From NCBI GenBank assembly GCA_025965315.1, contig JAOPXD010000131.1:1-33536 (forward strand): a stretch of 33,536 nucleotides of DNA, written 5' to 3'. Both the position numbers and the translations under genes were made by a program. Source of the DNA: Marmoricola sp. Lineage in GTDB: Bacteria; Actinomycetota; Actinomycetes; Propionibacteriales; Nocardioidaceae. The notes below the pieces were generated by a model. That model did not search any database, was not told where the DNA came from, and saw only the letters and a program-made list of their open reading frames with translations. Every line of letters starts with the position of its first letter. Positions within the stretch are counted from its first letter, which is position 1. Below are positions 24,362-33,406 of the stretch, piece by piece.

Positions 24362-25069
24362 CTACTTGGCGACGTCGGAGGGAACCAGCAGGCGCTTGTG
24401 CTTGACCAAGGGGTAGTGCTTCTTGTTGGTCTTCTCGAAGTGCTGCTTCGCGAGCGGATCGTCGTTGCGGACGCCGAGCTGGTCGGCGAAGACGATGACG
24501 TTGCTGGTGTAGTCGTGCCCGGTCCAGCCGATGCAGGTGACCAGCACCAGCCGGCCGTTGCCGTGGTCCTGCCCGAAGAGGTCGTCCTTGTGCTTCGCGA
24601 GCTGGGCCTTGGTGTAGACGAAGACCTTGGTGGTCCGGTAGTCGACGGTGCCGTGGGCGGTGCGGACCTGGACCAGGGCACCGGGGCGCATCTCGCCCAG
24701 CTCGTTCATCACACCACCCCCGGTGTGCACCGTGTGGCCGGTCATCAGGGTCTCGCCGGTTGCCGAGCCGGGCTCGGCGCTGTCCTGCCACCAGCCGACC
24801 TCGTGGAAGTCCGACGGCGGGGTCAGCACGCCCTGGGAGTCGACCTCGATCGGCAGCACCGGTGCGCGCAGGCCGATCTCCGGCACGACCAGCAGCTCGG
24901 GCTTCGAGGGGACGCCGAGCGGGTGGTACAGGCTCGGCGGACCGGGGTCCGGGCCGCCGGCGATTCCCGGAGAGGGAATGGCAAAGCCGGCGATCACCAT
25001 CGCGAGGAAGAGAACGACGAGTCGTTTGCTCAATCCTGCGATGTGGTCGCCGGCTTTGCCTTCTGTCAC
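24362..25069 (-). CDS. class F-like sortase
   Basis: The 235-residue protein starts with a membrane anchor (RLVVLFLAMVIAGFAIPSPG, residues 16-35) and a Pro-rich linker, then a sortase beta-barrel. His112 in MTGHTVHTGGGVMNELGEM and Cys179 in RLVLVTCIGW are the expected catalytic residues. Sortases also need an Arg shortly after the Cys; here the strand after Cys179 reads HDYTSNVIVFA, and the first Arg is residue 201, so the usual Arg is not evident. Sortases cut a C-terminal sorting signal and attach the surface protein to peptidoglycan or to another protein. The GTG start at 25069 overlaps the upstream substrate-like gene (GTGA), strongly implying a dedicated pair. It converges on the SDR gene with 3 bases between stops. 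Confidence 0.9.
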   Translation of the reverse strand: MTEGKAGDHIAGLSKRLVVLFLAMVIAGFAIPSPGIAGGPDPGPPSLYHPLGVPSKPELLVVPEIGLRAPVLPIEVDSQGVLTPPSDFHEVGWWQDSAEPGSATGETLMTGHTVHTGGGVMNELGEMRPGALVQVRTAHGTVDYRTTKVFVYTKAQLAKHKDDLFGQDHGNGRLVLVTCIGWTGHDYTSNVIVFADQLGVRNDDPLAKQHFEKTNKKHYPLVKHKRLLVPSDVAK

Positions 25070-26301
25070 TTGACGAGCATGCGGCGGTAGCCGATGAGGC
25101 CAGCCGCCCCAGCAAGCATCATCAGAGCGGCGGTAGCCGTCAGGACGTCGCGAGCCGTGTTGTGGCCGGCGAGACCGGAGTCAACGACGGTCGGCGGCTT
25201 CGGGTGTCCGGTCGGGGTGGTCGGGGTCGTGGTCGGCGGAGCCGCGACCTTGGTGTTCGGGCCACAGGTGACGTGGCCGACGTTGAGGCTGAGCAGCGCC
25301 GGGATGCCCGCGGCCGAGAGGCCGGGGAGAACCTTGAGCTGCAGGGCCTTGACGTCGATCGCGCCGGCGCTGGAGACCTGCTGGTTGAGCTTCAGCGAGA
25401 ACAGCGCGGTGGTCAGCGGGGCCAGAGCCTGGTTCAGCTTCGGCACCAGTGCGTCCACGACGTCGTTCTTGATCGCGTCGGTCAGGGCGTTCGCCGGGTC
25501 GAGCACGCCGTTGAGGGCGGTGTGCAGCTCGGCCTTGATCCCGGCCAGGATGTCGTCGATCAGACCAGCGAGGTCGACATTGATGTCCGGACCGTTCACG
25601 GCCGGGTGGATCGGCAGCGTGACCAGGTTGACCTTGGTACCGGCCAGGTCAGCACCGATGGTGACATCGGTGATGTTCGCCGTACCCGAGGCAGCGCCAG
25701 GCGTGGCGTTGCAGGAGGCCTGGATGGCACCGATGTCGGCGGTCAGGCCCGTTTCGCCGAGCGGGGTGCTCTTCAGAGCGTTGGACAGCGCGGTGGTGAT
25801 CGGCGACAGCAGGCTGGTGACGACGGGGTTCAGCGCGGCCAGCGGGCCGAGCACCGAAGCCGGGTCGATCGTGACCAGCTTGGACAGGTCGATGTTGCCC
25901 AGCGACAGGTCGATGGAGTGACCACCGGCGAGGCAGCTGGAGTCGCCCACGGCGGCGATGGTCGCGCCGTTGCCGGCGAGACCGGCGCAGGCGGCGGAGA
26001 TGCCGTCACCGTTGGCGGCGACCGTGGCGGACGTCTCCGAGGCGACAACACCGAGGCCCAGGATGTTCTGGCCCTTCAGCAGGCTGATCGGCGGGTTCGT
26101 GACGCCGGTCTTGGTCTCCTTGGTGCCGTCGTTGGTCGAGGTGACCGTCCCGATGCTGGTCGGTGAACCAGCGATACCCAGGGACAGGCCTTCTGCGGTC
26201 GCCTGCGACACAGGGGCCGCGGCAAAGACTGGGGCGACAGCGAGCGCGGAGACAGTGACCGCTCCCACGATCGCGCTGAGGCGCAACACACGTCGGTTCA
26301 A
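25066..26301 (-). CDS. putative sortase-anchored surface protein
   Basis: The 411-residue product has a signal peptide (NRRVLRLSAIVGAVTVSALA, ending about AFA at residue 28) and a long V/A/L/T/N-rich body with five to six Cys. The C-terminal end is a sorting-type signal: Pro/Thr-rich linker, VDSGLAGHN (373-381), hydrophobic helix (385-405) and the basic ending RRMLVK. No LPXTG, LAXTG or NPQTN sequence is present; the VDSGLAG region is the candidate cleavage site because of its position before the helix. The start is TTG 26301, with GGGAGGA 7 bases upstream; in-frame ATGs further up have no such site and fall before the signal peptide. The gene shares 4 bases with the sortase gene downstream. 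The family of the body is not recognised. Confidence 0.82.
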   Translation of the reverse strand: MNRRVLRLSAIVGAVTVSALAVAPVFAAAPVSQATAEGLSLGIAGSPTSIGTVTSTNDGTKETKTGVTNPPISLLKGQNILGLGVVASETSATVAANGDGISAACAGLAGNGATIAAVGDSSCLAGGHSIDLSLGNIDLSKLVTIDPASVLGPLAALNPVVTSLLSPITTALSNALKSTPLGETGLTADIGAIQASCNATPGAASGTANITDVTIGADLAGTKVNLVTLPIHPAVNGPDINVDLAGLIDDILAGIKAELHTALNGVLDPANALTDAIKNDVVDALVPKLNQALAPLTTALFSLKLNQQVSSAGAIDVKALQLKVLPGLSAAGIPALLSLNVGHVTCGPNTKVAAPPTTTPTTPTGHPKPPTVVDSGLAGHNTARDVLTATAALMMLAGAAGLIGYRRMLVK

Positions 26302-26393
26302 GATGGTTCCTCCCGGCAGGGCGTCGCCTTTGTTAGCGAAGCCGTGAAAATGATTGACATGGCTCAGCATCGAGCACCCGCCAAGCAAGCCTG

Positions 26394-26423
26394 ATACTAC
26401 GGTTTTTGGATCGCATGTGGCAA
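26394..26423 (-). promoter_or_regulatory. promoter of the sortase/substrate operon
   Basis: On the minus strand TTGCCA (complement of 26418-26423) and TAGTAT (complement of 26394-26399) are 18 bases apart, a good match to the vegetative consensus, and an AT-rich stretch lies further upstream like an UP element. The predicted leader of about 85 bases ends at the GGGAGGA site. Confidence 0.65.
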
Positions 26424-26492
26424 AAGTTGACCAAGTTCACAATCAAATTTATAGACAAAAAGTATTAAAAGCGGACATGACGACTGTTTCGG

Positions 26493-27395
26493 TCAGGACG
26501 CCTTCTTGGCTGTTTTCTTCTGCGCATTCTTGGCGGCCTTCTTGGCCGGAGCCTTCTTGGCGGTCTTCTTGGTCGGCTTGGCGCTCCCGGAACCGGAGCC
26601 GGTCGCTGCCGGCGCATCGCCCCGGGCGGTGCGGGCCGCATCGACGCTGCGCTGCAACGCAGCGAGCAGGTCGACGACCTCGCCCGAGCTCTTCCGGGCC
26701 TGCGGGGTCGCGGTGACCTCGCCGCCCTCGATCTTCGCCTTGACCAGTGCCTCGATCGCCTCGCGGTAGTCGTCCTCGAACTCGTCGGGCACGAAATCAC
26801 CGGCCAGGGTCTCGACGAGCATGGTCGCCATCTTCACCTCGGCCGGCTTCGCGTCCTCGACGTCGACCGAGCCGAAGTCCGGCTTGCGGATCTCGTCGGG
26901 CCACATCATGGTCTGCATCACGATCACGTCGTCGCGCACGCGCAGTACCGCGAGCGACATCCGGTTGCGCAGGGACACCGTCACCAGTGCCATCCGGTCA
27001 GCGTCCTCGAGCGCCTGGCGAAGCAGGGCGTACGGCTTCGCGCCGGTCTTCTCCGGCTCCAGGTAGTAGGACTTCTCGAACAGCATCGGGTCGATCTGGT
27101 CGCTCGGGACGAACTTCTCGACACTGATCTCCCGGCTGCTCGTCGCCGGGAGGTCGGCCAGGTCGGCATCGTCGATGATGACCATCTCGCCGTCCTCGGT
27201 CTCGTAGCCCTTGGCGATGTCGGCGTACGCGACCTCCTCGCCGTCCAGCGAGCAGATCCGCTGGTACTTGATCCGGCCGCCGTCCTTCGCGTGCACCTGG
27301 CGGAAGGAGATGTCCTTGTTCTCCGTGGCCGAGTACAGCTTGACGGGGACGCTCACCAGGCCGAAGGAGACGGCACCCTTCCAGATCGCTCGCAT
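26493..27395 (-). CDS. ku: Ku protein, non-homologous end joining
   Basis: The 300-residue protein is bacterial Ku, a homodimeric ring that binds double-strand DNA ends and recruits LigD. It starts MRAIWKGAVSFGLVSVPVKL, followed by FRQVHAKDGGRIKYQRIC, KGYETEDGEMVIIDDADLA and SYYLEPEKTGAKPYALLRQA, all standard. After the Ku core there is a linker and a Lys/Ala-rich C-terminal tail (about 275-300) of the kind found in actinobacterial Ku, which aids DNA binding. No Shine-Dalgarno is visible; CATCCT lies six bases before the ATG. An ATP-dependent ligase starts about 6 kb away on the other strand, beyond the export operon. Confidence 0.97.
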   Translation of the reverse strand: MRAIWKGAVSFGLVSVPVKLYSATENKDISFRQVHAKDGGRIKYQRICSLDGEEVAYADIAKGYETEDGEMVIIDDADLADLPATSSREISVEKFVPSDQIDPMLFEKSYYLEPEKTGAKPYALLRQALEDADRMALVTVSLRNRMSLAVLRVRDDVIVMQTMMWPDEIRKPDFGSVDVEDAKPAEVKMATMLVETLAGDFVPDEFEDDYREAIEALVKAKIEGGEVTATPQARKSSGEVVDLLAALQRSVDAARTARGDAPAATGSGSGSAKPTKKTAKKAPAKKAAKNAQKKTAKKAS

Positions 27396-27493
27396 GGGAC
27401 AAGGATGACTCGCCCGGGCCCCGGATGCCACCTCACAGGTTCTTCACAAGTTGAACGAGGTGTTTTCCCAGTCGTGACCAGCACTGTTCGGGC
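27396..27493. promoter_or_regulatory. divergent promoter region between ku and the exporter operon
   Basis: The 98-base gap holds CATCCT on the minus strand (complement of 27402-27407), six bases before the ku ATG, and CACTGT on the plus strand (27482-27487), six bases before the adaptor ATG. An AT-richer segment, including TTGAAC at 27451-27456, lies between. Clear -35 elements at standard spacing are not visible. Neither gene has a ribosome binding site. Confidence 0.35.
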
Positions 27494-28707
27494 ATGCCTT
27501 CTCTCTCTTCTTCGGAACGGAACCCGGGCGCGCTCCTGGGCCGGCTCCGCACCGTGCCGCGACGCTGGTGGGCGATCGGCGTGGTCGTCGTCGTCCTCGC
27601 TGCGGCCGGCTGGATCAGGTTCGCCCCCGGCTCCAGCTCCAGCACGACCCAGGAGATCACCGCCACGATCGCCACCGGGACCTACAAGACGACGGTGTCC
27701 GCCACCGGCACGATCACGCCCGTGCGCGACACGGTGCTCTCCTTCACCTCCTCGGGGACCGTCACCCGGGTAGCGGTGAAGGCCGGGCAGAAGGTGCTCC
27801 GGGGCGACGTGCTCGCGAAGATCGACGCCACCGCCCTGAGGGCCCAGCGGGACGCGGCCGAGGCCCAGCTGACCGCCGCGAACTCGCAGCTCTCCGAGGA
27901 CTCAGGCGGGACCACGGCCCAGGTCTCCGCCGACGAGGCCTCGGTGGCCTCGGCGACCTCGGCGCTGCGGCAGGCGCAGGACGCGGTCGCGAACGCGACC
28001 CTGACGGCGCCGTTCACCGGCGTGGTCAGTGCGGTCAGCTACGCCGTCGGCGACACGGTCGGGTCCTCGCAGGGCTCCGACCAGAACGCCGCCTCGGGCG
28101 GATCCACGACCACCGGGGTCACGGTGATCTCGCCGACCAAGCTGCTCGTCGACGCCGACGTGTCCTCCACCGACATCAGCCAGCTGAAGGTGGGGATGCA
28201 GGCGACCATCACCCCGACCGGTGGCACCACGCCGGTCTACGGAACGGTCTCCGAGGTGGGCAGCATCGCCAGCGCCTCAGACACCGGTGCCGCGCAGTTC
28301 CCCGTGGTGATCGCGGTGACCGGATCGCCGACGGGGTTGTACCCCGGCGCGAGCGCGACCGTGGCGATCACGGTCAAGCAGGCCACGAACGTGCTCACGG
28401 TGCCGACGCAGGCGCTGCACACCAGCGGGACCAGCACCTACGTCTACACCGTCAAGAACGGAAAGAAGACCAGGACGACCGTCACCCTCGGCACGGCGTA
28501 CGGCGCCCAGACGGAGGTTCTCTCCGGGCTGAAGGCGGGCGACGTCGTCTCGATCATCACGATCACGCTGCCGGCCGGGGGCGTCACCCGCAACGGTGGG
28601 ACCGGGCTGTTCAACCGCGGCGGCACCGGCACGACCGGTGGTACTGGCGGTGCCGGCGGGTTCCCCGGCGGCGGCAACTTCACCGGCGGCTTCGGCGGTG
28701 CGGGCCA

Positions 28708-28711
<4 letters not shown>
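27494..28711 (+). CDS. MacA-like periplasmic adaptor (membrane fusion) protein
   Basis: The 405-residue protein has a membrane anchor ([17 protein letters not shown], about 25-41), a split biotinyl-lipoyl domain ([20 protein letters not shown] and [20 protein letters not shown]) around a short helical hairpin, then beta-barrel and membrane-proximal parts ([20 protein letters not shown]). The last 35-40 residues are a Gly/Thr-rich tail ([19 protein letters not shown]). In Gram-negative cells such proteins link a MacB ABC transporter to TolC; here no outer membrane exists, so it probably presents substrate to the wall side. Its stop overlaps the ATPase start (GTGA). The substrate is unknown. 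Confidence 0.88.
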
Positions 28712-29435
<724 letters not shown>

Positions 29436-29439
<4 letters not shown>

Positions 29440-30668
29440 ACTGGCTGGAGACCCTGCGCACCGCAGCGGACGCCGTCCGGAGCCACCGGATGCGCTCGCT
29501 GCTGACCATGCTCGGCATCGTCATCGGCATCTCCTCGGTGGTGCTCACCGTCGGCCTCGGTCTCGGCGCCCAGGACAAGGTGCGCAGCCAGATCGACGCG
29601 CTCGGCTCGAACCTGCTGATCGTCTCGCCGGGCAGCAGCACCGGCACCGGCGGTGTCCGCGGCGGCTTCGGCTCTGCGGCCACGCTGACGCTCGCGGACG
29701 CGAACACCCTCGCGAACTCCGCGGTCGCCCCGGACGTGTCCCGGGTGGCACCGACGACGTCGACCTCGACGTCGTTGACCGCCGGCACCACGAACTGGAC
29801 CAGCCGGATCGTCGGGACGACCACGAACTGGCAGCAGGTCCGCGCCCGGACCCTCACCGCGGGCAGGTTCTTCACCGCCAACGAGCTGGCCGACGGCGCC
29901 GACGTGACCGTCCTCGGGGCGGACACCGCGTCCGAGCTGTTCAGCCGCGGCAACCCGGTGGGACAGACGATCACCGCGGACGGCACCACCCTCACGGTGA
30001 TCGGGGTGCTGGCCGAGTCCGGCGCCACCAGCTCGAGCTCGTCGACCTCCGAGGACGACCTGGCCGTGGTCCCGATCACGACGGCTCAGCAGCTGTCGGG
30101 CTCGACCAGCAACGCGGTCGCGAGCGTGTACGTCGAGGCGAAGTCGGCCGACCTGCTCAGTGCGGCGTACCAGGAGGTCGACGCCGCCCTGCTCACGTCC
30201 CACGACGTCTCCAGCGCCTCGGCGGACTTCAGCATCGCCACCCAGGACGCGTTGCTCGCGACCGCGAACTCGACCAACAAGACGATGACGATCCTGCTCG
30301 CCGGGGTCGCCGCGATCTCGCTGCTCGTCGGCGGCATCGGGGTCATGAACATCATGCTGGTCTCGGTGACCGAACGGGTCCGCGAGATCGGGCTGCGCAA
30401 GGCGCTCGGGGCGACACCCTCGGCGATCCGCCGGCAGTTCCTGATCGAGGCCTCGCTGCTCGGGATCATCGGCGGCCTGATCGGCGCCGCCATCGGCGTG
30501 GTCGGTGCATTGGTGCTGCCCTCGATGATCAACCAGCCGGTCAGCATCTCGGGCCTCGCGATCCTGGCCGCGCTCGGTGTCTCGCTCGGTCTCGGCGTCG
30601 GCTTCGGGGTCTACCCGGCCAGCCGTGCCGCCCGGCTGACCCCGATCGACGCCTTGCGGAGCGACTGA
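29436..30668 (+). CDS. ABC transporter permease, MacB/FtsX family
   Basis: The 410-residue permease has one N-terminal helix after an amphipathic start ([20 protein letters not shown]), a large extracytoplasmic MacB core domain (about 55-270) and three C-terminal helices with [40 protein letters not shown] and a final [17 protein letters not shown]. These motifs are typical of type VII ABC (mechanotransmission) systems, which push substrates outside the membrane rather than carrying them across. The gene is coupled to the ATPase gene by a GTGA overlap. A 61-base gap follows before the lipoprotein gene. Confidence 0.96.
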
Positions 30669-30729
30669 CGTGAACGCTCCTGACCTGACCCCCGGCCCGC
30701 CTTCTCGCACCAGATCCTCAAGGAGAACC

Positions 30730-31677
30730 ATGAACACGACCCTCTACAGCCGCTCGATGACCGCCCGCCGGATCGCTGCGGCCTGCGGCACCGGAGTGCT
30801 GCTCCTCGGCGCTGCCGCCTGCGGAAGCTCGGGCAGCTCGACGAACACGAGCGGGCCCACCAACGAGGGCGGCGGAGCGACGACCAACCGGGGCGGATTC
30901 GGTGGCGGGTTCCCCGGAGCCGACGGCAAGGTGGCTGCGGTCACCGGCTCGACCGCCCAGGTCCAGAGCCAGCAGTCCGGCCAGGTCGCTGTCACCTGGA
31001 CCGGGAGCACGACCTTCACCAAGGAGGTCGCCGTCAAGCTCGCCGACGTGAAGGTCGGCGACTGCGTCGTCGTCACCTCTGCCCAGACAAGCGCAGGGTC
31101 GGCGACCACGGCGCCGACCGCAGCGCCGACCGCGGTCACCGCGACCAGCGTCCGGATCACCGCACCGGTCAGCGGCAGCTGCACCCAGAACCTGCGCGGA
31201 GGAGCCGGGGGCGGGTTCGGCGGGGGCAGCGGCTTCAGCGGCACCCGGCCGAGCGGCGCCCCGACGGGTGCTCCGACGGGTGCTCCTACGGGGGCCCCGA
31301 ACGGCACCCGCGGCAACGGTCAGTTCCGTGGCTTCGGCGGCGCGTTCGGCAAGGTCACCGGGGTGAAGGCGAACGGGTTCACCGTCGACTCGACCAGGCC
31401 CTCGACCTCGGGGGGGACGGCGACGACGACCTCGGTCGCCGTGACCACGACCGCGAGCACCACCTTCTCCACGACGGCCAAGGCTGCCGCGACCGACGTC
31501 AAGGTCGGTGTCTGCGTCCGGGCCCAGGGCAAGACCGACGACACCGGTGCGATCACCGCGAGCACCATCGCCGTCACCCAGCCGGTGAGCGGTGCCTGCA
31601 CCACCGGGTTCGGCGGCTTCCGCGGCGGGGTCGGCACCGGCGGCGGCGGACCGACCGGTACCGGGCAGGCGTCCTGA
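30730..31677 (+). CDS. lipoprotein with duplicated DUF5666-like domain
   Basis: The 315-residue product has a signal sequence with a relaxed lipobox (LLLGAAACGSS, Cys31), a Gly/Thr-rich linker and two similar beta-rich domains: residues about 66-153 (GKVAAVTGSTAQV through VSGSCTQN) and about 204-292 (GKVTGVKANGFTV through VSGACTTG). Each holds a Cys pair (112/151 and 262/290) at matching places, in VKVGDCVVV/VKVGVCVRA and VSGSC/VSGAC. The domains resemble DUF5666 beta-barrels. Between them lies a GAPT tandem repeat. ATG 30730 has AAGGAG just upstream; the open frame before it is not needed. The stop shares one base with the next ATG. Its position inside an exporter operon suggests an extracellular accessory or substrate-binding part. 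Confidence 0.85.
   Translation: MNTTLYSRSMTARRIAAACGTGVLLLGAAACGSSGSSTNTSGPTNEGGGATTNRGGFGGGFPGADGKVAAVTGSTAQVQSQQSGQVAVTWTGSTTFTKEVAVKLADVKVGDCVVVTSAQTSAGSATTAPTAAPTAVTATSVRITAPVSGSCTQNLRGGAGGGFGGGSGFSGTRPSGAPTGAPTGAPTGAPNGTRGNGQFRGFGGAFGKVTGVKANGFTVDSTRPSTSGGTATTTSVAVTTTASTTFSTTAKAAATDVKVGVCVRAQGKTDDTGAITASTIAVTQPVSGACTTGFGGFRGGVGTGGGGPTGTGQAS
31255..31302 (+). repeat. 12-base tandem repeat encoding Gly-Ala-Pro-Thr
   Basis: Four consecutive 12-base units encode GAPT, GAPT, GAPT and GAPN in the linker between the two lipoprotein domains. The units differ mainly at third codon positions, so the repeat is maintained at protein level or is old. Confidence 0.85.
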
Positions 31678-33386
31678 TGGGGATCAGGTCGCGGTGGCCC
31701 GTGATCGCGGTCGCGACCGTGGTCCTGATCGGTGCCGGTACGACGTACGCCGTCGCGAGCGGGGGGTCGACGGCCAGCTACCGGACCGTCGCCGCCACGA
31801 CCGGTGACGTCGAGCAGACGCTGTCGACCAGCGGGACCGTCGACGCCGCTCACCGGGCCGACCTGGCTTTCGGGACCAGTGGCACCGTGGCGAAGCTCGA
31901 GGTCGCTCTCGGGGACACCGTGAAGACCGGTCAGGTGATCGCCCGGCTGGACGCTACCGACCTCGACGCCGCGCTCACCGAGGCGAAGGCCGGTCTGGCG
32001 AAGGCCGTGGCTCAGCTGTCCGCGGACGAGACCGCGCAGACCTCGGCGGTCTCGACAGCAGCCAGCAGCGGGTCGGGCACCGGAAGCCACACCGGCAAGG
32101 GCTCCGGGGCCGGCTCCGGCTCGGGGTCGGGTTCCGGGTCGGGCTCGTCCGCGGCCGCGGCGGCCACCCTGAAGAACCTCAAGGAGCTCCAGCAGAAGGT
32201 GCTGGACGCGCAGACCGCAGCGAGTCAGGCGCTCGCGGACGCGGCAGCGGCCCTCACCGCGCAGACGGCGGCGTGCAAGGACGCGTTCAGTGCGTCGGCG
32301 ACGACCGCCGCGTCGCCGTCGGACTCTCCGTCCGACGGCACCGGCGCGGGGACCGCCGACGACGCCGCGTGCACCACCGCGCTCGCCGCCGTCCAGGACG
32401 CCCAGAACGCGGTGAGCAAGGCACAGGACACGCTCGCCTCGGCGCTGCAGGACCTGTCGGCCGCACTGACCAAGGCGCTCGGCAATGTCAGCGGGACCGG
32501 ATCGACCGGCACCGGCTCACCGACCGGGCACACGTCGTCAGCGCGGACCACGGCCTCGCCCGCGACTGCTGCCACGGGCACCGGCTCCGGAACCAGCGGC
32601 GGCACAGGCACCTCCGGCGGCACTGGTGGCTCGGCTGGCGGCACCGTCACCGCGGCGACGCTCGCCTCGGACCAGGCCCAGGTCGAGCAGGCCAAGGCCG
32701 ACCAGATCACCGCCCAGCAGAACCGGGCGCAGGCGACGCTGCGCTCGACCCGCTCGGGCAAGGTGGTTGCGCTGGACATCGCCAAGGGCGATTCGGCCAC
32801 CGCCGGCACCACGGCGGCCACCGTGGTCGGCGGTAGCGCGGTGACCATCGGAGGGACCGTCACCCAGACCCAGCTGAGCCAGGTCAAGCTCGGCCAGGCG
32901 GTGACGGTCAGCGTCCCCGGGGTGTCGAGGACGACCACCGGGACCGTCTCCTTCATCGGTCTCGTCCCGGACAGCACGTCCGGCACGACGGCGTACCCGA
33001 TCACGGTCACCGTCGAGGACCCCACGATCTCGCTTCCGACCGGCTCGGGCGCACTGCTCCAGGTGGTGCTGGCGACTGCCAAGGACGTCGTTACCGTGCC
33101 CACCTCGGCCGTGGCCCGGACCGCGGGCAGCACCTCGGGAACCGTGCACACCTGGAACGGTTCCAAGCTCAGCACCGTGCGGGTGACCATCGGTGCGATC
33201 GGTTCGGACCGGGTCGCGCTCGCCAGCGGGGTGAAGGCCGGGACCCAGGTCGTCCTCGCCCAGATCGACGCGCCGGTCAAGGGCGCCAGCACGACGTTGA
33301 CGAACAACACCCGACCCAACTTCGCGAACTTCCAGCGTGGAGCGGGCGGTGGAGCGCGCCCTTCGTTCAGCCGGGCAGGCGGCTGA
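31677..33386 (+). CDS. second, unusually long HlyD/MacA-like adaptor protein
   Basis: The 569-residue product starts with a membrane anchor (WPVIAVATVVLIGAGTTYAV, 7-26), then the first half of a lipoyl domain (GTVAKLEVALGDTVKTGQVI). A helix leads into a Gly/Ser repeat (about 128-160). An Ala/Leu/Gln-rich coiled-coil hairpin follows, with arms about 161-200 and 232-270, and Cys200 and Cys232 flank its tip. A second Gly/Thr/Ser-rich linker (about 272-323) is followed by another helix (ASDQAQVEQAKADQITAQQN), the second lipoyl half (STRSGKVVALDIAKGDSATA) and beta-barrel domains (GGTVTQTQLSQVKLGQAVTV). ATG 31677 shares one base with the lipoprotein stop. Two adaptors in a single MacB-type operon is uncommon. 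It ends 20 bases before the ligase gene. Confidence 0.85.
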   Translation: MGIRSRWPVIAVATVVLIGAGTTYAVASGGSTASYRTVAATTGDVEQTLSTSGTVDAAHRADLAFGTSGTVAKLEVALGDTVKTGQVIARLDATDLDAALTEAKAGLAKAVAQLSADETAQTSAVSTAASSGSGTGSHTGKGSGAGSGSGSGSGSGSSAAAAATLKNLKELQQKVLDAQTAASQALADAAAALTAQTAACKDAFSASATTAASPSDSPSDGTGAGTADDAACTTALAAVQDAQNAVSKAQDTLASALQDLSAALTKALGNVSGTGSTGTGSPTGHTSSARTTASPATAATGTGSGTSGGTGTSGGTGGSAGGTVTAATLASDQAQVEQAKADQITAQQNRAQATLRSTRSGKVVALDIAKGDSATAGTTAATVVGGSAVTIGGTVTQTQLSQVKLGQAVTVSVPGVSRTTTGTVSFIGLVPDSTSGTTAYPITVTVEDPTISLPTGSGALLQVVLATAKDVVTVPTSAVARTAGSTSGTVHTWNGSKLSTVRVTIGAIGSDRVALASGVKAGTQVVLAQIDAPVKGASTTLTNNTRPNFANFQRGAGGGARPSFSRAGG

Positions 33387-33394
33387 CCGGCTGG

Positions 33395-33400
33395 CAGGAT
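33395..33400 (+). promoter_or_regulatory. possible leaderless -10 or ribosome binding site of the ligase gene
   Basis: CAGGAT stands six bases before ATG 33407, the same spacing as in six other genes of the window. It also contains AGGA, so it may instead work as a weak ribosome binding site. Confidence 0.3.
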
Positions 33401-33406
33401 GGGTCC

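Noticed and set aside
26302-26388. Upstream ATG starts for the surface protein
   Set aside because: They precede the signal peptide with no ribosome binding site and lie in the likely leader; GGGAGGA supports TTG 26301.
26440-26492. Terminator after ku
   Set aside because: A T-rich run follows the ku stop on the minus strand, but only a 4-bp stem could be found before it.
31255-31302. Short tandem repeat as a CRISPR-like or phase-variation array
   Set aside because: Units are 12 bases, in frame and without spacers; they encode a linker, so changes in copy number would not shift the frame.
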